Below, in pieces: positions 1-12,060 of a stretch of DNA of 64,000 bases. The position numbers and the translations under genes are program-made. Every line of letters starts with the position of its first letter. Position 1 is the first letter of the stretch. The stretch comes from Symsagittifera roscoffensis. Lineage: Eukaryota > Xenacoelomorpha > Acoela > Convolutidae. Under the pieces are notes generated by a model, which searched no databases, was not told the DNA's origin, and saw nothing but the letters and a program-made list of their open reading frames with translations. Location: NCBI RefSeq assembly GCF_963678635.1, contig NC_087068.1:30320318-30384317 (forward strand), given 5' to 3'.

Positions 1-1478
1 AGCCCAAAGATGACACATCCAGAATCAATGTACCCATCAGATCAATTCTTTTCCTATTGTAATCAACATATACCGTGTCGATTGGACGTTCCTGAATACC
101 GAAGACTTTGGCTGATGGGGCAGTTTTCACGATATATTCAGCTGTTTTCTTATTCACGAAAGAAGCAGGGCTTCCAGTATCCACCGTTGCTTTGAAGAAC
201 GTCTTCTCACAACGCAGTGTTATCTGGATAGACCGTAACTTGCCCGTAGCAGAATTGACCACCTCCAACTTCTTCACTGACGCAATGGGACGGCTTGATT
301 CTTCTGCCGCCACTGACAAAACAGCAAATTCCGACTCACTATCAGATGTGATGAAATTACAATTCTCCTCCACCGTCTCATCTGACTCGGCTTCCACATT
401 CGCTACGTTTTTGGAATTACAGCATTTTGCGAAGTGACCCTTCTTACTACAATTCCTACAAGTCACATTTCTAGCTGGACAACTCTGCTTGTGATTTGCT
501 GAAAATCGGTTACCACAAAAATAACATAATTTCGCTTTCTCGTTGGTCCCCTTTGACTTATTATTCTAAGCCCGACTGATTCTATCAGACAGTTTCTTCC
601 CGTGGACAGAGAAGGTGGGTTCCTGTTTTATGCGAGCGTTCTGACCCGAAGTGACTCCTGACTGGGAAAAACTGCCCATCGAAGCCGAACTCCCAAGTTA
701 CTTTTGCAAATCAGTGGCGGTTTGTGCCCCTTTTTCCTGCAGTAACGCTGACTTCAGCGTCTCTTCTGGAGTAGTACCTGGGCGAATACACAATTCTCTC
801 TGAATATCTTTATATCTCATCTTGGCAATGAAAATATCTCTTACGACTTCTTTTTCCTGATCAATTGTCCAACCACACAGGGCGGCTTGTCCCGTCAATC
901 GCAGATAAAATGCTTCCAAACCTTCTCGATCGGAATGTACGGCGTTGTACATTTGCATTTGTTCAATATGTAATTTTTCTCCTTCTTGAAAAGGAGTACA
1001 CAAAATTCGTGAAATTCCTGAAATGATATTGCACTGAGATCCGCATGTGGATAACTTTGGAGGAACCTTTTCCTTCCTTCTGAGCCAAGCGAAAAGAATA
1101 AACGAGATTAAATTCGTTGCTCAACTTCATAGTAGAACACTCCTGGTGCTACTCTGGGACCTTTTGCCCGGCGTTCTTCATTCATTTCCGCCACTCTACG
1201 TACGGCTGCATCGTTTCGTGCAATACGATTTGCAATTGCTGCCGCATCCTGATCCACCCCCACAGCTTCTGGTTTTGGGACAGGATCATCTTGTACCACA
1301 CTCGGAGGTTTCAATAGTTCACGTGGATCACACCTTTCTCTCAGGGTGATTGCTAAGTTGAATTGGCCTATCCAAGAATCCCAGCTACTGGGTGGATCCG
1401 CTGTTGGTTTATGCCAGAATACGGGTAGCTTAACAGGTCAGTCCGATCCTCCGAGATCGAAACTGCTGGCTGCGCCAT
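1..1478 (-). pseudogene. Ty3/gypsy-type gag-protease remnant, cut by left edge
   Basis: Read leftwards, this is one Gag reading frame running into an aspartic protease. The likely Gag start is an ATG at 1478-1476 (M-A-Q-P-A). A W-D-S-W-I-G-Q-F-N capsid-like motif follows near 1390-1360, an Ala/Arg-rich stretch at 1314-1108, and a clean 101-codon segment at 1003-698. Two nucleocapsid zinc knuckles lie at 526-426 (C-Y-F-C-G and C-R-N-C-S-K-K-G-H). The protease active site D-T-G-S-P-A-S-F is at about 181-160. The frame is broken by TAA at 700-698 and TAG at 568-566, and by frameshifts between 1450 and 1004. Pol would lie left of the window. Order and motifs are those of Ty3/gypsy Gag-Pol; the clade is not resolved. 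The Gag start resembles that of the 12-22 kb array (A-Q-P-A after a lost ATG), so the two elements are probably relatives. Confidence 0.8.
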
Positions 1479-1503
1479 GTGGTTTCTTGAAGAATACCAG
1501 TTT

Positions 1504-1776
1504 AAACAAGACTCAATTCTCCTTGTTTAATGATAAAAAAAAATGTAAATAATATAGATAATGTAAGTTATATAGATAATGTCATGACAGAATTCTAGAG
1601 TTCAACTTAAATCTTTCATAAAGTGAGACAGGTTGAGTGAGAGCACTTGATGATGAATAGAGAATGGATTGACCGATCGGTAGCGACCTTGATAGCCAAT
1701 AGGCGAGTTTAGCACGAATAACTAGCACAGAAACAGAAAGTAATACAATAATGACGTCATAACAATACTGTTAAAC
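1504..1776 (-). repeat. Probable 5' LTR and leader of the gag-protease remnant
   Basis: This segment lies directly upstream of the Gag start on the - strand. It is bounded by gtttaac-type and gtttaaac motifs that could be LTR ends, and holds a CRE-like tgacgtca palindrome near 1752. The stretch just before the ATG (about 1500-1479 on the - strand, starting tggtattcttc) is where a primer-binding site would sit. The second LTR lies outside the window, so both borders are guesses from position and terminal motifs only. Confidence 0.3.
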
Positions 1777-2079
1777 TACGCAACACCACACACGACATGA
1801 GATGGTCACTTTAAACACGAAATTGATTGTGAAAACTTCTGATGAAAAGGAAGCGCGCTCACCTCATGAACATTGTGAGATTGCATTATTTCACATTTTG
1901 TTACTTTTGCATACGGTGTTTGGAACAAACTCTCCGGCAGTTTGTTGAGGTAGTGGAAATTTCTGTTGTATTGAAACTTTTCCAGAATTTAAATTCCATC
2001 TATCATATTGGTCATCCATTTGCCACTCTACAGGATAATCCCATCAAGATAAAGTATACAGAGTTGTCGTCACAACACA

Positions 2080-3172
2080 CATGTTACACTTCCAAACAAA
2101 ATTGTTGGTCACATCAACACTTGAGGTCTCAGAACCGCGGATAGACGCTCCAAAACCCAGGGTATATTCGCCTCAATATGAAGCTAACGGTTACAATACA
2201 CAGTTTAGTCGCCTAATCAAGCGTGGTAGTTTCAACAACAAACCGGAGAGTAATCCCAAAACACTGGGTAATCGCCTCAACGAACACGAAAAACGTCCTA
2301 ACACCCAATGGTAACCGTCCCAACACACAGCATAGTTGATTCAACAGAACGGGTAGTGGCCCTATCGCACAGGGATTCCAACCTTACGCAGAGGGTAGTC
2401 GTCGCAACGTAGAGAGTGGTCGCTCCATTCCACTGGGTAGTCATCCCATCACAGTGGGTAATTGCCCCAAGACATAGAATGGTTGCCCCCAACACCAAAG
2501 ATAACCATCCCAACGCAACTGGCAGTCGTCTTAAAACAAGGGGTAGTCAACAAAAAGCTCAAGACTAGTCATCCCAACACACAGAGCAGTTATCCCGAAA
2601 CACAGGTAATTTTCTCAACAAACAGCGCAAGCACGCTGGGGTGTCACCTAACAAACTGTGAGTAGTCGCCGCAGCACACTGGGTAGTCATGCCTACACAC
2701 GCTGTAGTGGTTCCAACCTACGAGGATGCTGCCCCACCAGGTTAGTCATCCTAAAACAACAGGTAGTCGCCTCAACATATGTATTTGCGAGAGTCGTCCC
2801 AGTAAACAACTTAGTCGTCCCATTTCACATACTAGTCGTCGCATCACAGCGGGTAGTCGCCCAAAACACAAGATTGTGTTTTATACACAACGTATAGCCT
2901 CCTCAACACACGGGTTAGTGGTTCCAAGACACAGGGTAGTTTTTTCTAACTCATCGGTTAGTCACCGCATCACTCAGGTAGTAGCTTCATTGCACAGGAT
3001 TTGTCCAATCATTACAGAAGCTAGTCGTCTCGTCACACATGGTAGTCGACCCTTCTTAACGGATAGTAGTCCCAACGCACAGGGTAACCTCCTAACTCAC
3101 AGTGATGTCAACACAACACACGTAGTTAAAGCCCCAACACAACAAGTAGCCGCCCCAATTCGTGCACAGTAA
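2080..3172. repeat. Degenerate minisatellite, about 21-22 bp unit
   Basis: Roughly 45-50 diverged copies of a unit close to gggtagtcgtcccaacacac run through this stretch. Many copies keep gggtagtc and a tail of caacacac, and copy length drifts between about 20 and 23 bp. Open frames here (2081-2314, 2726-3172) are read-throughs of the repeat and show no protein family signature. Copies are much more diverged than those of the minisatellite at 42-44 kb, so this array is probably older. Confidence 0.8.
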
Positions 3173-3179
3173 TTAGAGC

Positions 3180-3945
3180 ACTTATGCAAGCACGGACTAT
3201 GCAATCACGGACAAAAAGATAGGTCGTAATTTTGTGCCCTTGAAAAATTTTAACGCAACTTTTCGCGATTCAAAAACTTAAGGCGATTGCAGAATTTTGA
3301 TCGCCCAATCCACTTTTGACTTATGTTGCATACCTCGTTACGGAGAAATGTAAGCCTTAGTTGATCAAGAGAGGTAGGTTATCTTGCAAGATGTTGTAAG
3401 AATCTTGCAAAATTGTTTTAAAGAGGATGCATCTCTGTAAAAGGTTTTGCAAGATTTTGGCAAGAACTTACATGACAACTTCTGAGCAAATGATGCGAGG
3501 GCATGTTTAAAATATTTGCTGAGAAAAACTGCTTAAGGTTAAACAACAATGGGTTACTCAATGCGTAACAGTAAGTTACACTCTTATTGAACCATTTTAT
3601 ACAGCAGTTGTTTACGGTTTTTCCTCTTCGTATTCTAGATCATTGCTCAGTGGCTGTTCTAAATTTTTGAATTGAAAAAATCCGAGTCGTCCTTAAGACG
3701 AAAAGAAGAACCTATATTGATGAAAAAACTTTCCAGCAGTTTTGAAACTTGCATCCCCTTTAAAAATAGTAGATATTAGCGTTAATTACTGAGCATAGGC
3801 TCCTTTATGAAAGCTTTACCACTGATTAGCAAAATGGATGTCTTAAAACAGTTTCAAGGAAAGAAATGACTCTTTTCCATTTTGAAAACTATATTAAAGT
3901 AAAACCATTGATTAATGAAATTTTGCCGGACAAAAATTTTTGCAT
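3180..3945. other. No feature recognised
   Basis: AT-rich sequence without a convincing ORF or repeat. It is probably intergenic or intronic. Confidence 0.5.
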
Positions 3946-3947
3946 GG

Positions 3948-4145
3948 GATCTACTTAACTATCCTTCCCTATGGCATCTACTTAAGAATCTCCACCCCTA
4001 TAAAGAAAAACTGTAAATTAGCACTAGAGCTTGTATTGAGAATTCGAATTTATTCTGATTGTTCGAAGACTCGACTAACATAATCTACTTAACAATCATC
4101 CCCCCCCCCTCTTTGAAAAGGGGGGATTGCTAGGAAATTCCGCTA
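3948..4145 (+). mobile_element. MITE family 2 copy (atctacttaacaatc + C-tract)
   Basis: The motif gatctacttaac appears at 3948 and again, as aatctacttaacaatc, near 4081. It is followed by a run of C, then aaaaggggggattgc in inverted orientation. The copy at 55882-56108 has the same direct-direct-inverted layout, including an internal ccacccct-taaa segment and an a/t-tgattg core. This copy is more decayed than the 56-kb copy. No transposase is encoded. Confidence 0.6.
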
Positions 4146-4299
4146 CCTAAACAATTGTTTCTCATATCATTAACAAAAATGCTCGCGTTTTGCCAAAAAA
4201 AGCATCGTGAAATGGCAAATTAGCCACTTTCACGATAAAGAGCGTAAAAGAGTCAAAGAGCGTAAAAGAGTCAATTGATGCATCGGATGTCTAGGGTAC

Positions 4300-4347
4300 C
4301 AAAATCTTGAGGAAAAGGCATCCACACCTCCCCTAAGTCCGCCCCTG
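4300..4347 (-). mobile_element. Terminal fragment of hAT-like MITE
   Basis: The segment ends in cctaagtccgcccctg, the reverse complement of the cagggg-cgga-type terminus shared by other copies (10951, 22516, 34130). Only the last ~50 bp are recognisable. An 18-bp direct duplication (agagcgtaaaagagtcaa) lies just upstream at 4239-4275. Confidence 0.55.
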
Positions 4348-4429
4348 CATCTACTAATCCCGTAATGTTTATTTTAGCAACGACGTTATCAGATCATACA
4401 ACAATGGTTGCCCATTTCCATATGCAAAT

Positions 4430-5725
4430 CTGAAATGTGAGTTTATTCTGATCATTAAAAACGTAATTCGAATTTCTACAACTTCAAAAAATTATTTGCA
4501 AAACTGTAATGAAAGTTTTCGCTACAATGCCAATTTTTTCGGATCGCACAAGGTTTTTAACAAAAGTTTTTCGAATTGCCGTTTTTACAGCATTTTCTGC
4601 AGCGTGCTTTGAATGAAACCATCTTTCGGAGTTTGTAAACATTTTTATTATTAACAATTTATTTTCTAATACCTACATTTTTTAAATATTTTTGAGTATA
4701 GTCTTATATTTTTGAGTAAAATTTATATTTTTGAGTATAATCTTCACTTAAGCTCGCAAGAATTTGAGGGTTATCAGTTCATTTTTTAAAGTTTCATGTT
4801 GTAGTACATTGACTTTCAAAACGCTGTTTCTCGAACATACTGGAAACTAAATGAAATTAAAACGGTTTTGGACAAAAAACGCAATTTTGCGAAATCTTAT
4901 AGATTTTTTATCTTGTCTTACTGTCAGATGAAAACAAAGTAAAACCTCGAATGATGCTTAAAATCTGCAATCGGGGACGCAAAAATTTCAAAAATGGCAA
5001 ATGCTCCGAGTACAACTTTTTATATTAAAATTTTATTGCGTATAAACATGTGTTGGCAAAACTTCGATTCAGAATGAAGTGTTCACCAAGCTTGACAATA
5101 GATTTTGGACCGCGATAAGCTACGATGCATGAAACCTTAAGCCGTCACAAAGTTTTTTGTAAGCTCACAATGATTGGGCTGGACTGTTCATTCTCCAGAA
5201 TGAGGAAAGTATCAACATCCATCTGCCTCTGTTCAGTGGGGGAGGATGCAAATCAATTTAGGGGGGGGGGGGGTTCGGTTTCGGCAAGGAATATGGTAAT
5301 TTTCCAAATGTGATTGCCTTTTTCACCGAAAAAAAAATCATTTTTTTTTAAAAAGGACGTTTTCAATTTTAAAACGTAGAGATTTGGTAATAATTTTGGC
5401 TTGGAGTTGAAAATTGAATCAATTTTTGCAAACTCATAGGCGAACCAGTTTTAGGAATTTGAGCTAAAAAAAAACAAAAGGGCGCTATGAATGACGTCGA
5501 TAAAAAAAATATGGGAAGTTGAAAGCGTTTAAATTTTTTGACACCCTGCACCTGTAAGTTACTGTGCAGGCTAGCAGGATCTCTTGAAAGTAAATCGGGT
5601 ACTAATTCAGAGGTCCTGACTTCGGGTAAGGTGCAGGATATTTAAAGAGGTGGTTCTGGTAGTGGTAGTCCAGGCGGGGGAAGCGTTGTCAGTGCAGGCG
5701 AAACAAACACTCGGAGCAGAAGAAT
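4430..5725. other. No gene recognised; one G-tract
   Basis: AT-rich sequence with stops in all frames. A run of about 12 G lies near 5260. A short segment near 4440-4480 weakly resembles the core of MITE family 2. Nothing else is supported. Confidence 0.4.
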
Positions 5726-5729
5726 CACC

Positions 5730-5840
5730 CAGGGGAGGATTTAGGACGGAGGGATGGACGCTTTTTACTTCAAGAATTCGACCCCTGTCGACTCAAAGGG
5801 TCAACCTTTTGTACTATTTTGGGATATCCATTTCAAAGTT
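5730..5840 (-). mobile_element. hAT-like MITE fragment
   Basis: It starts caggggaggatttagg and continues with ttcgacccctgtcgactcaaagggtc, the same order as the copy at 22516. Compared with that copy only one end survives. Confidence 0.55.
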
Positions 5841-5849
5841 GATATGTTG

Positions 5850-7990
5850 GAATGCAGATTTTACATTGTTCAGCAGACACACTGGCTACCACTGATATTC
5901 ACATAGCCTCTAGTTTTTTTGTTAATTAGTTTTTTCTGCAAATTTTGGTTCCAAAAAGGTCTCTTGGTTGTCACGTTCCTTTTTCACTTTTGCAACCCTT
6001 TCAGGACTTTCCGTTAGAGTGAAACTGAAAGGTTCTTGAAAAAGGGTTGCTGGATACAGTGGATTACATGTTTGGCGTACATGTAGGTTATTTGATTCCA
6101 GGCTTTTGGTTTTGGATGGAATAACTGTTATGAACTTTGATTGATTTTGATAGGGTAGTGGCAATTAGAAGTACACTTAAGATATCAATTTGGAAATTAT
6201 GTAAAACAGGTTGTTGGTAGATGGGGACTTCAGTGAATTCTGAGAATGGAAGCAGATGAAGTTTTGGTTCCTAAAGAAAACAGTTTGAAGGTCAACCTGC
6301 GTAAACGGAACAAAAAATGAGACTGCTTTCTATCCAAAAGTTTCGGCCAATTCATTTTGAATCTATCGAGAGTCTCAAGCGTGAAAGCAGAAGCTTGTTT
6401 CTGTTTGCTCAATTGGTTGATTACAGAGTAGTGGGTTAGTTAGTGTCTGAGTAGGATAAGAAAGAGTAGAGAGAGCAGTCTGGTCGGTTCCACGCTCTGC
6501 ATAACCAAAAACCCAAAAACTTTTCAGCTTTTTTCGACTTGTGACAGGGTGCTTTGCTCCATTTGAATTCTGACAAACCATGGATCAAATTCGCCACTGT
6601 TAGGATCCCATTGGCGAATTTGATCCCATTCGATAAAAGTTTGCCCAGTGCACAAAGATGCAATTGGTCGCCACAAAACATTTTGAAAAAACTTTTAATT
6701 AAAAAATTGCTTATTAAAACTACTGTTGGAAAACTTTCAAACATGGTTTATACCTGAAAAAAGACTCAGATAAAAAAATTTTCTCTAGACTCTTAGAGAA
6801 AAGGCATTAGGTTATAAAAAATCTGCAAATTTCAATTGTTTCCCTTTTAGGCTCTAGATTTCTAAAAATTTCTAGCCACTTTCATTTGAAGAGATAGAGA
6901 CCGACTTTTGATACGAGCAGCTTTGCTTCATTTTATTCAAAAATTTTCAACCGTTTTTGAAGAATACTGCTTAGCTCAATTGTCCCCGTGCTCGACTCAA
7001 ATCCTAATCTTGAGCGAAGTCAAATGCCAAATTTATGTGATCGGCCCTGAAAGTGGAGACATGATTTTAGCAACTCGATGCGGGTTGTATCTAGGTGATA
7101 GGTAATTGCTGTTTACATTGCTTGCCATAGATAAATAAAATTTGGACTTTTTTCCACTCCCACATTTCAAAAGTTTTTTCAAAATAGTTTCACGCGCTAT
7201 TTTGGCTATAAGATATTATGATGTAGACTATGACAAACAAATATGTTCACAAAAGTTAGTTTATAAGACCCTTAAGGCAAAAAAAGTGGAACGTTTTTTT
7301 TTCCAGTGTCTTCGAGTTATTTTTGGAGGACCTACGTTTTCTCCCTGACTCTTCCTGATTCAAAAAAATGAGTTCAATGATACTGGATGCATATGGTTTG
7401 ATAACTCAATAATGAACCACTATCAAGAGCGTTCGTACGCTTAACAAAAAAGTATCACCAATGTGAAATAACACCATTCACTTCACTTTTGTGCACTAAA
7501 AGTTTAGATTTTTGGTGGCTTTATCTCAAATCGAAATCAGCTTTAGTTTCTTTAGCGAAAGTGTTAGAGCTAAAGTGTAACCATTCCAGGGAAATTAACT
7601 GCAAAGGAAACGTAGAAATCACTGACTAGCAAGTTTTTGCCGCTTTTGCCTTTTTCTCCACCAATTGCTGACTAACTAAAAGAGAAACTTAGAGCATATC
7701 CTGAAAAATCTTAATAGAGAAACTTAGAGCATATTGATATTTATCTGTGAACAAAAAAAGCAAAATATTCGGATTAGTCAGCTTGGATAACTTACAAACA
7801 ATTTCATGGTTTAGTTTTATGTATTATGTTTTATATACTTATCGTATGTGTTTTTGTAGAATTTCAACAATCGTCAGTGGCTTAGAAAGCTACAGTAAAA
7901 TGAATTTTGCCCAATTTTTTGGGGGTGTGTTTCAATTTTGTCCAATTATTTGGCGACGTTCCAAAATTTAACTCTATCGTGATTATTTTC
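5850..7990. other. No gene recognised; may hold missing 5' exon(s) of the membrane-protein gene
   Basis: Short ORFs occur at 5922-6164, 6230-6412, 6436-6744 and 6908-7105, but none has a recognisable domain. A donor-like tag/gtaatt at about 7100 ends the last one, but its phase does not fit the acceptor at 7992, so I do not join them. Confidence 0.35.
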
Positions 7991-7992
7991 AG

Positions 7993-10090
7993 CCCCCTCG
8001 CGTCAACTGATGTGTGCTGCGCATATCCTGGCCTTCCTCTGGGCCATCCCCACCTGTGTGCTGTTTGGAATTGCCCTCTGCTGCGACAGTTGCAGAAGGA
8101 GGAACTGTGCACTCATGGTCGCACTCGTCATTTGTGCAACATTGGAAGGTTGTACTCTTAATGCTTTCAATTAAAAAATGGTAGAAGGTATTTTCTCTAC
8201 GTGAAATTCTACGCTCTAAGTTTTGTAGAGAAATAGTTTTTATTAAAAAAAAAACATCCATTTTTTGAAAATTTGGTTGTTTGAGAATTTTTTGATATTT
8301 TCGGAAACTGCCTTGGCAAATCTGAGATTGAACCGTACGAAGTGTTTGCGTGATGAGCTTTCTGTTCACAACGATTAAGCCTCAATTTTGCAGAAAAGCA
8401 TAGAAAGACAGAGGTTTTTTTGATTTTTCTACCACGTTTGGAAATTTTTTAATATTCTCAAAAACTATGGTGCTAAATCTTTATCTATGAGTTCAATAAA
8501 ATGACAAATTTCTGATGTATCCTTTGCAAAAGCGCTTTCTACATATTTTGCAGGTAATCCGCAGTGACTAGCAATTTGACCCATTTTTAGATTCTGTTTT
8601 AAACAAGTTTTGTTCACAGTACTTTTTTAATACGCCATAATTTTTGTGTAGAAAAATTTGGACTCAAAAAAATTCATAGTATCAATTGAACGGAGATTTT
8701 TTTAAGGAAAGCTCTGCAAAAATGTTTTCTCTCTGAAGAAGTCAGCTGTTGACTTACCCGCACAGGAGTTCATGGATAAGAAACAATTATACTGGATTCT
8801 CATTGTCAATCTCTATAAAATTCAAAAAACTTCAAATTAAATCGCTTATAATAAATAATTACCTTAATTTTGTCAAATCAATATAATCCATTTTGATCGA
8901 TTTTTGTGGAAAGGATTTTTTTGAAAACTATTCTACAAATTTGCAGTATAAACCCAGTGCAGTATAGTCAAAACTCAACAGTTGCTTTTCGTTTGATACA
9001 CGTTACATGATATAAAAAGAGGTTTAATTTGGCTTAGAAAATAAGTAGTTGGTTTGCATTTTTTTTTTGTAATTTTTCCACTTTCTCAGTTTTTGTTTGA
9101 TCTTTTCTTTGTTAATTATTTACTCTTTTTGGTCCAATTTGTTCCTTGTCAACCCCTCCCTCGTATACAACTCTTTGTCTACCTTCCCGCATGTGTACAC
9201 CATCCTACATCTCCTCCAATTTTCATTCTTTTTCAAAACTAATCGACCGTTAATTTTTCTCGTAAAAATGTCATGATTATGCTCACCTCTATTTTCAATT
9301 AAGTTTTCGCCATCCGTAACTATTGTTGCTTGGCATTTATGAGTTAGGTTCCATTTCGTGGTTTTTTTGTAGGTTTAAGATAACAATCATGGCCTGATAC
9401 CACTAATAAATGTTTGTCTTTGGAAGATAAAATTGAATGGAAGGGCACTTCAAACATTGTAGCTCATATAATGGTATAACAATCGATCAAGTGGAAGGCC
9501 GTACGATTTTCTGTAAAATTTTCAAGATTCTTTTTTTACTTCAATTAGTACCGTATTGATTAATTCTGTTTTAAAAGCGTGAATAACGGATTTTTTCATT
9601 AGCTAATTGAAATGGAATAATTTTTAGATGCTAGATGCATCAAACAAATTATCAGTATTAAAATGGGGGTTAAGTTCTATTGGGGTTATATTGTTGCGGG
9701 ATCATAAAAAAATGGGATCTAAACAACGTTAAATAAAGTTAATGATACAGCATTTTTGATATTGATTTAAAAGAGTTTTTTTGAAATTACTGGTACAACA
9801 AATATTATATTAGTTAGTACAGAAACCGACTGCTCTAGTTTATAATCGGGTTTTCTTCGACCTTTATTAGATGTTTTGCGAACACATTTGTTTTTTTTTC
9901 AGTGCTGTTCGAGACTATAGTTATTGCAGTTTGTGCCAAGTGGGCTGAAGGTGTGGATGCAGACACCACCTGGAAACAGCCCTTAATCATGCTGGCTCTG
10001 ATGGGAACAGCCTATGCATTCCACATTCCTTGTCTCATATTCGCCGTTGTAGCCGCTATCTGCAAGAAAAACAAAAAGAGTTGCTGCTAA
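7993..10090 (+). CDS. Multi-pass membrane protein, two 3' exons (5' incomplete)
   Basis: Exon 7993-8148 follows a ttattttcag acceptor and ends gaa-g before gttgta. Exon 9903-10090 follows a poly-T/cag acceptor and ends at TAA 10088-10090. Joined in phase 1 they give about 113 residues of continuous frame across a 1,754-bp intron. Three hydrophobic segments are visible: about residues 6-28 (from C-A-A-H-I-L-A-F-L-W), about 38-63 (from C-A-L-M-V-A-L-V-I-C), spanning the splice, and about 76-103 (from P-L-I-M-L-A-L-M-G). Cys-rich loops (C-C-D-S-C) and a basic tail ending K-K-S-C-C lie outside them. An internal Met just before the first segment could be the start, but an upstream exon is more likely because the acceptor needs one donated base. 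Codon use is less AT-rich than the surroundings, as expected of a real gene. I do not recognise the family. Confidence 0.72.
8149..9902 (+). other. Intron of the membrane-protein gene
   Basis: The 1,754-bp AT-rich intron has a gttgta donor and a ttttttttcag acceptor. No inserted element was recognised. Confidence 0.65.
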
Positions 10091-10950
10091 AACACAACAA
10101 ATGATCGTCTCATTATGCAAAAGAGAGTAACTGCTAATGCACAAAAAAAAATCATCACCAGTTATGCTTTGCAAAAATTATGATGTAAATAATTGCGGTA
10201 TAAATTTGAAATAACGAGTTGTCAGACGACTCGATTGACAGAATTGTTGGTTGATTCATCCTGGCTAATTATAATCAAATGCTCACCAATTGTAACCCTA
10301 AAGAAAAACTTTATAAAATTATTTTAAAAACAAATTTCGACGAAATGTTCGTAAATTATGAAATGACTGAAAAACCTTGTTGTGTGATAATCTTCTAACT
10401 AATCTGTTATTCGGTTCGTCTGTCATGAAGAATTCCAGGAAATGATTCATGAGTTTATTGTAAAAAAAGTTAGTTCAAGGCCTAATCATCATTCGATAGA
10501 AACGCAGGAACTGAATGCCTTTCATTCATCAAATGCCACATTTGTTACTATTATTTTGAAATCACGTTTAATTAAAAGTATCGAAACTTTCTTTCTCAAG
10601 AATCATAACAGCGATGATGAGCTGGCAAAAGTCTTTGCCTATCATGATCGGCGCTCTTTTTCTGCCGGTGAGGCGACAATTCTCAACTCAAAAAAAGGAT
10701 ATAGTTGTTGACAGGGATACAACTGCGGATACCAATAAAGAGCTGAGCTCGAATGTTGGTTTTTCGTCATGGATAATAATTTGCTTACTTAATTATATGA
10801 TAATTTGTCTGAGCAATAAGAAATGGCGTGTTTCCGAAGTCACCGGATTTGGTACAAAAACTAAAAAAAGTTAGGAAGAGTTCTAGCGAAAATTGGAGAT
10901 TCTGGAGTTTGTGCTTTCATTTTAAAATTGTATAAACTGGTTGTCAGTAG
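10091..10950. other. 3' flank of membrane-protein gene, nothing else recognised
   Basis: Two overlapping ORFs (10442-10711, 10614-10874) have no recognisable domain and are not called as genes. Confidence 0.35.
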
Positions 10951-11320
10951 CAGGGGCGGTTTTAGGATTTTCCGAGGGGGGGCAGATTTTCAAAAAACTA
11001 CCGAAAATTTTGACAACTTTTTTTTACGTCGAACAAATTGGTTTTCCGAGCTCTCCCAGAGCATTAAAAACACCCTGGTTTGACCCAACTTTCTGCGTTG
11101 CAGGCCAAAATTTGAAAAAGCAGGACAAAAAAAGCGTTTATAGGCAAATTTTGAAAAATTTTACCCAAAAAATTGCGTTTTTTCGGCGCGCGCTCCCCTC
11201 TCAAAAGTAGTATTTATTGGCGCCAAAGGCGCCTTTAGACAAATTTTAGGGTCAGTCTCCATAAATGGATGTCTCAAAATAATACAAAGGGTCGGCAGGT
11301 AGTCGAAGGGGGTCGTCCTT
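10951..11320 (+). mobile_element. hAT-like MITE, right end missing
   Basis: It begins caggggcggttttaggattt and carries the family's internal landmarks in order: gtcgaacaaattgg, gagctctccc, ggcgcgcgctcccc, ggcgccaaaggcgcc, and tttagggtcagtc. It fades out after gggggtcgtcc, so the right terminus is missing or eroded. It is non-coding. Confidence 0.7.
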
Positions 11321-11489
11321 AAGCTGTGTAATTAAGCTGCATACAGAAAAGTCCTGCAACCAATCAGAGATTCTGGATACTTTCTTTCCGAATCCGCAAC
11401 CTTACTATTTTGTCTTTGATATTCTCTGCTGTTTTGGATTCCACGAAAAAGTATCTAATACAAATGCTCCAAAAACAGCCTAATTTAGG

Positions 11490-12060
11490 AAAATCAGTAA
11501 AAACGTCGCGGAATCCAGAGCAGTTTCTGAAATTCACAAACAAATCTGTATTCATTAAATTATCGGATAAAATTTTGCGGAATCCACATTCATTTGTGGA
11601 AGGAATCCCCTTCCATTTGCGGAATTCGCTCAGAACTTGGGGGTTCCGCTTACATCATTAAATTACACAAAACAGTTTTGCGGCAAATGCTTACAACCGC
11701 AACCGTGGAATCCACCTACAGTTAGAAGAATCTATATATATTTGCTGAATGATTAACAACTACAAGTTTTCGCTCATTGCTGATTTCGCGACAAAATTAA
11801 GTGCAGATAAACGGTATACTAATGTTATAGTTATTCCTAATAAATGTTGTTAGTGGATTGCAATTAAATGTTGGAACATATTGAAAGATTTTTCTCTCAA
11901 TCTCAGTGACCTATAGACACCAGAGTGTGCGTTTATCCAGTTCACAGTTTGGCTTTAAAACGATTATTTTAGAATTTTGATTTTTTTAAAATTCGATAAT
12001 GCTATTGGGGAGCCGAATTTATTGTTTATTTAGCCGCCTTCCATCTCTACCACAAGCATT
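11490..12060 (+). repeat. Palindrome-rich dispersed repeat, copy 1
   Basis: The left part repeats variants of the 11-bp odd palindrome gcggaatccgc (tgcggaatccac, tgtggaaggaatcc, tgcggaattcgc). The right part holds a conserved tail with a polyadenylation-like cctaataaatg and cagtgacctatagacacc...cacagtttggc. The same order recurs at 14003-14560, 16041-16565, 49550-49890 and, inverted, at 48290-48650. It is non-coding. Confidence 0.65.

Noticed and set aside
2081-3172. ORFs of 77-148 codons
   Set aside because: They lie in a degenerate 21-22 bp repeat and show no domain.
6908-7105. Upstream exon of the membrane-protein gene
   Set aside because: The donor-like site is phase 2, while the acceptor at 7992 needs phase 1 for the open frame; no hydrophobic segment is present.
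10442-10874. Two overlapping ORFs of 86-89 codons
   Set aside because: No recognisable motif, conserved start context or splice sites; composition equals that of the flanks.
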